From JAJZIH01 sp021785265 (GTDB lineage: Bacteria > Pseudomonadota > Gammaproteobacteria > JAKAQQ01): a stretch of 40,791 nucleotides of DNA. This document shows, one piece after another, positions 7,819-13,949 of the stretch (positions are counted from its first letter, which is position 1; each line of letters starts with the position of its first letter). The stretch lies in assembly GCA_027338645.1 (NCBI GenBank), contig DAHWSH010000016.1:1-40791 (forward strand), written 5' to 3'. The position numbers and the translations under genes are program-made. The notes beneath the pieces are model-generated. The model worked only from the letters and a program-made list of their open reading frames with translations. It was not told the DNA's origin and made no database searches.

Positions 7819-8192
7819 CCTTGAAGATCACCCCTCCCGGAAAGAAGTCGGCGCGCCTCAGGCGGGCCCGACGCGCCCGTGCCCGGATTGCCCGCCAGGG
7901 GGCGATGCGGCTCACCGTGTTCCGGACGCCGAACCATATCTATGCCCAGATTTTCAGCCCGGAGGGAGCACGGGTCCTGGTCCAGGCGTCAAGCCTCGAG
8001 TCCGCGGTTCGCGCGTCCTGGGCCCCGGGAACCACGAAGACCGCGCGGGCCGAGCGAGTCGGTCGGCTGCTGGCCGAACGCGCAGTTGCCCTGGGCATCG
8101 ACCGGGTGGCGTTCGACCGGTCCGGGTTCAAGTACCACGGTCGTGTGCGGGCCCTAGCCGAAGCGGCCCGGTCCGGCGGCCTCCAGTTTTAG
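7815..8192 (+). CDS. rplR: 50S ribosomal protein L18
   Basis: This encodes 125 residues, slightly longer than E. coli L18 (117). The RLTVFRTPNHIYAQIF and C-terminal VAFDRSGFKYHGRVRALAEAAR blocks identify it. L18 carries 5S rRNA into the central protuberance with L5 and L25. The N-terminal tail is very arginine-rich (residues 14-35). It starts inside the rplF stop. Confidence 0.97.
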   Translation: MTLKITPPGKKSARLRRARRARARIARQGAMRLTVFRTPNHIYAQIFSPEGARVLVQASSLESAVRASWAPGTTKTARAERVGRLLAERAVALGIDRVAFDRSGFKYHGRVRALAEAARSGGLQF

Positions 8193-8213
8193 CTGATCTA
8201 TCAGGAAGCGTAC

Positions 8214-8720
8214 ATGGCACGAGAGAATGCGGAAACAAGCGAATTCCAGGAGAAACTGGTGGCTGTCAACCGGGTGGCCAAGGTGGTCAAGGGTGGGCGT
8301 CGATTCGGTTTTGCCGCCCTCACCGTGGTCGGTGATGGTCGGGGCCGTGTCGGGTTCGGCTACGGCAAAGCCCGGGAAGTGCCACTCGCCATTCAGAAAG
8401 CCATGGAAGAGGCCCGCGGCCATCTTTTGAGGATTCCCCTCAATCAAGGCACGCTGCATTATGCGGTCCACGGCCGCCATGGAGCCACACGGGTGTACCT
8501 CCAGCCGGCTTCTGAGGGAACCGGGATCATTGCCGGCGGTGCGATGCGTTCTTTGCTTGAAGTCCTGGGGGTGCGCAATGTCTTGGCCAAAGCCATGGGT
8601 TCTAGGAATCCCATCAACGTGGTCCGCGCCACGATGGCAGCGCTGACCGGGCTTGAATCGCCCAAAACCATTGCGGCCCGCCGTGGACTTCCCAAAGATC
8701 AACTTCGGGTGAAGCCATGA
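8214..8720 (+). CDS. rpsE: 30S ribosomal protein S5
   Basis: The 168-residue product has the double-stranded RNA-binding N-domain (KVVKGGRRFGFAALTVVGD, GRVGFGYGKAREVPLAIQKA) and the C-domain (GGAMRSLLEVLGVRNVLAKAMGSRNPINVV). S5 contributes to decoding fidelity and the mRNA entry helicase. It lies 21 bases after rplR and overlaps rpmD by four bases. Confidence 0.98.
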   Translation: MARENAETSEFQEKLVAVNRVAKVVKGGRRFGFAALTVVGDGRGRVGFGYGKAREVPLAIQKAMEEARGHLLRIPLNQGTLHYAVHGRHGATRVYLQPASEGTGIIAGGAMRSLLEVLGVRNVLAKAMGSRNPINVVRATMAALTGLESPKTIAARRGLPKDQLRVKP

Positions 8721-8920
8721 TGGCGGTTCGTCGTCTCCGTCTGACACTCGTGCGGAGTCTGGCTAAAAAAACCAGCCGGCAGCGTTCCTGTGCCTTCGGA
8801 CTGGGTCTCAAGCGTCGTGGCCATAGCGTTCTGGTGGATGCCACTCCTGAAAATCTGGGCATGATCCGGAAAATCGAAAGCCTCTTGGCCGTGGAGGATC
8901 AATCTCATGCGACTCAATGA
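8717..8920 (+). CDS. rpmD: 50S ribosomal protein L30
   Basis: This encodes 67 residues, compared with 59 in E. coli, and is rather divergent in its middle. LRLTLVRSLAKK, GLGLKRRGHSVLVDATPENLGMI and a final LLAVED follow the L30 pattern. It starts at ATG 8717 in the rpsE stop (ATGATG, so 8720 is an alternative) and runs 14 bases into rplO. The extra residues are at the C-terminus. L30 is not essential in several bacteria. Confidence 0.94.
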   Translation: MMAVRRLRLTLVRSLAKKTSRQRSCAFGLGLKRRGHSVLVDATPENLGMIRKIESLLAVEDQSHATQ

Positions 8921-9341
8921 CTTGCATCCGGGACCGGGTGCCCGCGTCCGTACCAAGCGAGTGGGTCGCGGCGTAGGTTCCGGGCTGGGCAAGACGGCCG
9001 GACGCGGCCACAAGGGACAGCATGCCCGCACGGGCGGACTCCGAAAGGTCGGCTTCGAGGGTGGTCAGATGCCTTTGCAGCGCCGCCTGCCCAAGGTGGG
9101 GTTTCGTTCGGCCCTCTCGCGCCGCTACGCTGCAGTCCGGCTGGGAGACCTTGCCCGGCTCGAGGAGCCGGTGATCGATCTCGCGGTGCTGAGGCGCGCC
9201 CGGCTGGTGCCACAGGGAACCGGTGTGGTCAAGGTGATCCTGAACGGAAACTGCGAGAAAGCACTCACGATCCGTGGACTCCGTGTGACCCGTGGGGCCC
9301 GAGCCCGTATCGAGGCCTTGGGCGGCCGGGTGGAGGATTAA
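8907..9341 (+). CDS. rplO: 50S ribosomal protein L15
   Basis: The 144-residue product begins MRLNDLHPGPGARVRTKRVGRG and has the glycine-rich GSGLGKTAGRGHKGQHAR segment plus GFEGGQMPLQRRLPKVGF, both diagnostic. L15 is a late-assembly protein that threads into 23S rRNA. It overlaps the end of rpmD by 14 bases and is followed after one base by the secY start. Confidence 0.98.
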   Translation: MRLNDLHPGPGARVRTKRVGRGVGSGLGKTAGRGHKGQHARTGGLRKVGFEGGQMPLQRRLPKVGFRSALSRRYAAVRLGDLARLEEPVIDLAVLRRARLVPQGTGVVKVILNGNCEKALTIRGLRVTRGARARIEALGGRVED

Positions 9342-9342
9342 T

Positions 9343-10674
9343 ATGTCGCGGACGGCAGGTGCCATGACCGGTTCCCTCGGAGGGATCAAGGGATCCGCTG
9401 AGCTGCGTGGGCGCTTCCTTTTCCTGATCGGCGCGCTGTTTGTCTTCCGCGTCGGAGCACACATCCCGGTCCCGGGCATCAACCCGGTGGCCTTGTCCCG
9501 GCTGTTCAATGCGCAGCAGGGTGGCATCCTCTCGATGTTCAACATGTTCTCCGGCGGAGCCTTGGCTCGCATGAGTGTTTTTGCCTTGGGCATCATGCCT
9601 TACATTTCGGCCTCGATCGTCATCCAGCTTTTGACCTCGGTGCTGCCCAGTTTCGAAGCCCTGAAAAAGGAAGGCTACTCGGGCCAGCGCAAGCTGACCC
9701 GCTACACCCGTTACAGTACCGTCGGCCTGGCCTTCATCCAGGCGTTGTTTGCCTCCATCGCCCTGCAGTCACAGGGGGTGGTGGTCGACCCCGGCATCGG
9801 CTTTATCGTGACGGCGGTCGTGAGTCTGGTGACGGGGACAGTCTTTTTGATGTGGCTCGGCGAACAGATGACGGAGCGGGGCATTGGTAATGGAATTTCG
9901 ATGATTATCTTCGCCGGAATTGTGGCCGGCTTGCCGTCCGCGGTTGCGGGTACCCTCCAGCTCGTCAGCACCGGGCAGATGTCACCAATCATGGCGATCT
10001 TTATCGCGGTGGTCGTGCTCCTGGTGACGATGTTTGTGGTGTTCATCGAGCGAGGCCAGCGGCGCATCACGGTGAATTATGCCAAGCGGCAGCAGGGCAA
10101 TCGCCTCTACGCCGCGCAGAGTTCCCATCTGCCCCTCAAGCTCAACATGCCGGGCGTGATCCCACCCATTTTTGCCTCGAGCCTGATTCTGTTCCCGGCC
10201 CTGATAGGCGGGTGGTTCGGAAACAGCAAGCACTTCCTGTGGCTGGATCGGCTCAAGACGATCCTGAGTTTTCCGCAACCCCTTTACGTGATCCTTTACT
10301 CTGCCCTCATCATCTTCTTCTGTTTCTTCTATACGGCCTTGGTTTTCAACTCCAAGGAAACGGCGGACAACCTCAAGAAGTCGGGCGCCTTCATTCCGGG
10401 GATCCGTCCGGGCGAACAAACCGCCGGCTTCATCGATGGCATCCTCAACCGCCTGACCTTCTGGGGATCGATTTACGTCACGGCTGTCTGCCTCTTGCCC
10501 CAGTTTCTCATGTCCGATTTTCATGTCCCCTTCTACTTCGGGGGGACCTCGCTTTTGATTATTGTGGTCGTGGTCATGGATTTCATGGCCCAGTTGCAGG
10601 CGCACCTCATGTCGCATCAATACGAAAGCCTGCTCAAGCGGTCCGGTTTCCATGGCGCGCGCCGGACGACCTAG
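9343..10674 (+). CDS. secY: Preprotein translocase subunit SecY
   Basis: The 443-residue inner-membrane channel protein shows ten hydrophobic segments by eye. SecY blocks include FLIGALFVFRVGAHIPVPGI, the plug region near GGALARMSVFALGIMPYISASI, the cytoplasmic loop VYAKRQQGNR-like (VNYAKRQQGNRL), and the C-terminal QYESLLKRSG. It forms the SecYEG pore for export and membrane insertion. The frame opens at 9292, but ATG 9343 one base after rplO is the natural start. Confidence 0.98.
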   Translation: MSRTAGAMTGSLGGIKGSAELRGRFLFLIGALFVFRVGAHIPVPGINPVALSRLFNAQQGGILSMFNMFSGGALARMSVFALGIMPYISASIVIQLLTSVLPSFEALKKEGYSGQRKLTRYTRYSTVGLAFIQALFASIALQSQGVVVDPGIGFIVTAVVSLVTGTVFLMWLGEQMTERGIGNGISMIIFAGIVAGLPSAVAGTLQLVSTGQMSPIMAIFIAVVVLLVTMFVVFIERGQRRITVNYAKRQQGNRLYAAQSSHLPLKLNMPGVIPPIFASSLILFPALIGGWFGNSKHFLWLDRLKTILSFPQPLYVILYSALIIFFCFFYTALVFNSKETADNLKKSGAFIPGIRPGEQTAGFIDGILNRLTFWGSIYVTAVCLLPQFLMSDFHVPFYFGGTSLLIIVVVVMDFMAQLQAHLMSHQYESLLKRSGFHGARRTT

Positions 10675-10689
10675 CCCCAGGGGAGAACC

Positions 10690-10803
10690 ATGAAAGTACG
10701 AACCTCAGTCAAGCGTATTTGCCGGAATTGCAAGATCGTCAAAAGGGGACGGGTGATCCGGGTGGTCTGCAAGGAAGCCCGGCATAAACAGCGGCAAGGT
10801 TAG
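10690..10803 (+). CDS. rpmJ: 50S ribosomal protein L36, zinc-binding form
   Basis: A 37-codon gene read directly from the sequence: MKVRTSVKRICRNCK, then KRGRVIRVVCKEARHKQRQG. Zinc ligands Cys11, Cys14, Cys27 and His32 are all present, so this is the zinc-ribbon (C+) form rather than the zinc-free paralogue. GGGAG lies just upstream. It closes the spc section directly after secY, its standard place, before the rpsM promoter. Confidence 0.97.
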   Translation: MKVRTSVKRICRNCKIVKRGRVIRVVCKEARHKQRQG

Positions 10804-10807
10804 GGTC

Positions 10808-10836
10808 TTGCCGGTGCACGATCGATTGGTTACAAT
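10808..10836 (+). promoter_or_regulatory. Sigma-70 promoter for the alpha operon (rpsM-rplQ)
   Basis: TTGCCG (10808-10813) and TACAAT (10831-10836) are separated by 17 bases, between the rpmJ stop and rpsM. Start of transcription would be near 10843, giving a leader of about 20 bases with GGGAG before the rpsM ATG. The leader is too short for the S4-binding pseudoknot that controls the E. coli alpha operon. Confidence 0.65.
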
Positions 10837-10863
10837 TGCCCATTTGACCGGGAGTTTCACGCC

Positions 10864-11220
10864 ATGGCCCGAATAGCGGGTGTCAACATACCGGCGACCC
10901 AGCATGCCGCCATCGCCCTCACCGCGATCTACGGAATCGGCCGGTCGCGGGCGAGACAGATCTGTCAGGCAGTGGGAATCAACCCGATGGTTCAGGTTCG
11001 TGAACTCACCGAACCGCAGATCGAGGCGCTTCGCGTTGGCGTCTCGCGCTTCGTCGTGGAGGGTGACCTCCGCCGGGAAGTGGCCATGAACATCAAACGG
11101 CTCATGGATCTCGGTACCTACCGGGGATTGCGCCACCGGCGCGGTTTACCGGTCCGGGGCCAACGGACACGCACGAATGCACGGACCCGCAAGGGTCGCT
11201 CACGTCAGGCCAAGCGGTAG
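10864..11220 (+). CDS. rpsM: 30S ribosomal protein S13
   Basis: This encodes 118 residues: MARIAGVNIPATQHAAIALT, YGIGRSRA, and the C-terminal tail GLRHRRGLPVRGQRTRTNARTRKG that reaches the P site. S13 lies in the 30S head and contacts L5 and L31 in inter-subunit bridges. It is the first gene of the alpha section, behind its own promoter. Confidence 0.98.
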   Translation: MARIAGVNIPATQHAAIALTAIYGIGRSRARQICQAVGINPMVQVRELTEPQIEALRVGVSRFVVEGDLRREVAMNIKRLMDLGTYRGLRHRRGLPVRGQRTRTNARTRKGRSRQAKR

Positions 11221-11263
11221 GCCGGCCAGGTTTTTTCTGATCGACAACGAGGCGCGAAGGCGA

Positions 11264-11659
11264 ATGGTCGAAAACGAAAGCGGTTCTTCTCGGACCCGAA
11301 AAGCACGCAAAGTGGTGGTGGATGCCTTGGTCCACATTCATGCCTCTTTCAATAACACCATCATCACGGTGACCGACCGTCAGGGCAATGTGTTGGCCTG
11401 GTCGAGTGCCGGTCAGGCGGGCTACCGCGGTTCGAGGAAGAGCACGCCTTTTGCGGCCCAGGTTGCGGCGGAAAAAGTGGCCGGGCAACTGGCCGATCAC
11501 GGGGTCCGCAATCTCGATGTTCAGGTTCAGGGCCCGGGACCAGGACGCGAATCCGCGGTCCGGGCGCTCAATAACCTGGGATTCAAAGTCAATAGCATTT
11601 CGGACGTGACGCCGATTCCCCACAACGGTTGCCGACCGCCCAAGAAGCGGCGGGTCTGA
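11264..11659 (+). CDS. rpsK: 30S ribosomal protein S11
   Basis: The 131-residue product has VHIHASFNNTIITVTDRQGN, GYRGSRKSTPFAAQ, QVQGPGPGRESAVRAL and the terminal TPIPHNGCRPPKKRRV, all S11 landmarks; the asparagine-glycine in PHNG is the isoaspartate site known in E. coli. The frame is open from 11177, but ATG 11264 gives the proper N-terminus; the 43-base gap after rpsM contains GAGGCG. Confidence 0.97.
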   Translation: MVENESGSSRTRKARKVVVDALVHIHASFNNTIITVTDRQGNVLAWSSAGQAGYRGSRKSTPFAAQVAAEKVAGQLADHGVRNLDVQVQGPGPGRESAVRALNNLGFKVNSISDVTPIPHNGCRPPKKRRV

Positions 11660-11682
11660 CCGGGGACGAGGAGACACACATC

Positions 11683-12306
11683 ATGGCGCGGTATCTCGGA
11701 CCCCGACTCAAACTTTCCCGGCGTGAAGGGACCGACCTGTTTCTGACGGGTTCGGCACGTCCCTTGTCGAGCAAGTGTCATCACGAAGTTCCCCCCGGTC
11801 AGCATGGCCACAGCCGGACCACCAAATCTTCTGACTATGGTTTGCAGCTCCGTGAAAAACAGAAGGTTCGTCGTATGTACGGTCTCCTGGAGCGGCAGTT
11901 TCATCGCTACTATGAGGAGGCGGTGCGTCGGCGCGGGGCGACCGGAGAGACCCTGCTCCAGCTCTTGGAGTCCCGGCTCGACAATGTCGTCTACCGGATG
12001 GGATTTGCGGCAACTCGAGCGGAGGCACGACAGCTGGTCGGGCATCGGGCTGTCGAAGTGAACGGCCGGACCGTGGACTTGCCGTCCTACCAGGTGAGCC
12101 CACAGGATGTCGTCACGATCCGGACCAAGGCCCGGAAGCAGCCCCGTATCCGAGCAGCGCTCGACCAGGCCAAAGGCTTGGGATTCCCGGAGTGGGTCGA
12201 GGTCGACGATGGCGAGTACAAGGGGATTTTCAAGTCGATCCCCCAGCGTGCGGCCCTGTCACCGGACATCAACGAGAACTTGGTCGTCGAGTTTTATTCG
12301 AAGTAA
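11683..12306 (+). CDS. rpsD: 30S ribosomal protein S4
   Basis: This encodes 207 residues beginning MARYLGPRLKLSRREGTDLF, with SDYGLQLREKQKVRRMYG and the S4 RNA-binding domain LLESRLDNVVYRMGFAATRAEARQLV. It lacks the cysteine cluster of the zinc form. The many blocks shared with E. coli S4 are a main reason for calling the host gammaproteobacterial. S4 nucleates 30S assembly. ATG 11683 follows GAGGAG. Confidence 0.98.
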   Translation: MARYLGPRLKLSRREGTDLFLTGSARPLSSKCHHEVPPGQHGHSRTTKSSDYGLQLREKQKVRRMYGLLERQFHRYYEEAVRRRGATGETLLQLLESRLDNVVYRMGFAATRAEARQLVGHRAVEVNGRTVDLPSYQVSPQDVVTIRTKARKQPRIRAALDQAKGLGFPEWVEVDDGEYKGIFKSIPQRAALSPDINENLVVEFYSK

Positions 12307-12334
12307 ACCTTCACTGACTGTTGTTGGGTGGCTT

Positions 12335-13351
12335 ATGGTGAATTCAGCCAGCGATCTGATGAAAGCAAATCGTGTCGAGAGCGAGGCCATCGGGCCGAAT
12401 GCCTCGAGGATCATCTTGGAACCGCTCGAACGCGGTTTCGGGCATACGCTGGGTAATGCCCTGCGCCGGATCCTTCTCTCCTCGATCCCCGGTTATGCCG
12501 TGACCGAGGTCGAGATTTCGGGGGTCGTACACGAGTACACGACTATCGAGGGGGTCAATGAGGATGTCATTGACCTGCTGCTCAATCTCAAAGGGCTTGC
12601 CATCCGAGCCCCGCATACGGTCGAGCGCGCTGTCCTTCGGCTGACCAAGAAAGGTCCCGGGGTTGTACAGGCTTCCGATATCCAGCTGGACCATCAGGTG
12701 GAGATCCTCAACCCTGATCACGTGATCGCCCATCTCAACAAGCAGGGACATCTCAGCCTGGAGCTCGTGATCGAGAGGGGTCGGGGCTATGCCCCGGCCG
12801 TTCAGCGACAGGATGCGGGTGGACGGACGCTTGGCCATCTCCGGCTGGATGCGTCCTTTTCTCCGATCCTTCGTGTTGCCTTCCAGGTGGAAAATGCCCG
12901 GGTCGAGCAGCGGACCGACCTCGACCGGCTTGTGCTGGAGGTCGAGACCAACGGGACGCTGACAGCAGAAGCGGCCGTGAACGAGGCGGCGCAGATCCTG
13001 AGAAGTCAGCTCAGTGTTTTCCTGACCGACGAGGAAACCCGGATGCCGGCGGCGGGTGCTGTGGCGACGTCCGCATCGCCATTGGATACCGTATTTCTCA
13101 AGCCGGTCGATGAACTGGACCTCACGGTTCGGTCCCTGAACGCCCTCAAGGCCGAGCAGATTGAGTTCATTGGTGATCTCGTCCAGCGGACCGAAGCCGA
13201 TCTGTTGCGGACGCCCAACCTCGGCAAAAAGTCGCTGGTGGAAATCAAGGATGCCTTGGCGGTTCATGCGCTCTCACTCGGCATGACGATCGAAAACTGG
13301 CCGCCCCGTTTGCTGACGCGTCATCCAGAAGCGCCAGCTGCGGCCAGCTGA
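12335..13351 (+). CDS. rpoA: RNA polymerase alpha subunit
   Basis: The 338-residue product has the dimerising N-domain (LEPLERGFGHTLGNALRRILLSS) and, from about residue 255, the C-terminal domain (DLTVRSLNALKAEQIEFIGDLVQ, TPNLGKKSLVEIKDALA). The arginine and asparagine in TVRSLN match the UP-element DNA contacts R265 and N268 of E. coli. The region upstream of ATG 12335 has only a weak GGGTGG, and a 28-base gap separates it from rpsD. The same frame is open far upstream, but that part is rpsD out of frame. Met codon 9 (12359) is an alternative start. Confidence 0.97.
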   Translation: MVNSASDLMKANRVESEAIGPNASRIILEPLERGFGHTLGNALRRILLSSIPGYAVTEVEISGVVHEYTTIEGVNEDVIDLLLNLKGLAIRAPHTVERAVLRLTKKGPGVVQASDIQLDHQVEILNPDHVIAHLNKQGHLSLELVIERGRGYAPAVQRQDAGGRTLGHLRLDASFSPILRVAFQVENARVEQRTDLDRLVLEVETNGTLTAEAAVNEAAQILRSQLSVFLTDEETRMPAAGAVATSASPLDTVFLKPVDELDLTVRSLNALKAEQIEFIGDLVQRTEADLLRTPNLGKKSLVEIKDALAVHALSLGMTIENWPPRLLTRHPEAPAAAS

Positions 13352-13367
13352 GCGGAGGGACAACGAC

Positions 13368-13949
13368 ATGCGTCACCGCAATATTGGCCGACAACTCGGC
13401 CGTACGAGCAGTCATCGGGCGAGCCTTCTCCGGAACCTCGCGATCTCCCTCATCACGGAGGAACAGATCCGGACCACGGTTGCCAAGGCGAAGGAGCTCA
13501 GGCGGGTGGTGGAACCGATCATCACGCTGGCCCGTGATGGAGATACGGTGGCCCACCGGCGCTTGGCCTTTGACCGGCTGCGCCACCGCCCGACCGTGAC
13601 CAAGTTGTTTACGGACCTCGGCCCCCATTACCGGTCGCGACCCGGGGGCTACCTTCGTATCGTTCATGCCGGGTACCGCAGTGGCGATCACGCACCGGTT
13701 GCCTTGGTCCAGTTGGTGGATCGCCCGGAGAAGGTCCGGCATCGGCCATCACCGAAGGTGGATGGGACGACTCCGGTTGTAGCGGAGGAAGCGGCCAAGA
13801 AACGGGTCTCCAGCTCGTCTGCATCGGGACAAAAAAAGAAGACTGAAGCGGCTCCTGCGACCGAAGCCGCCGGAACGGAGAAAACCCCCAAGCGCACCGG
13901 TATTTTCCGGCGCCGGCGCAAAACGGACGATCCGTCCGGAAACTCCTAG
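13368..13949 (+). CDS. rplQ: 50S ribosomal protein L17 with long C-terminal tail
   Basis: Residues 1-120 are ordinary L17 (MRHRNIGRQLGRTSSHR, TTVAKAKELRRVVEPIITLA, RRLAFDRLR, GGYLRIVHAGYRSGDHAP, LVDRPEK). The protein then continues to 193 residues, about 70 more than E. coli L17. The tail is low-complexity, rich in Lys, Arg, Ala, Ser and Thr, and ends with a basic RRRRK cluster and an acidic/polar tip. ATG 13368 follows GGAGGG. The TAG stop is shared with the converging uvrA stop in the palindrome CTAG. Confidence 0.96.
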   Translation: MRHRNIGRQLGRTSSHRASLLRNLAISLITEEQIRTTVAKAKELRRVVEPIITLARDGDTVAHRRLAFDRLRHRPTVTKLFTDLGPHYRSRPGGYLRIVHAGYRSGDHAPVALVQLVDRPEKVRHRPSPKVDGTTPVVAEEAAKKRVSSSSASGQKKKTEAAPATEAAGTEKTPKRTGIFRRRRKTDDPSGNS

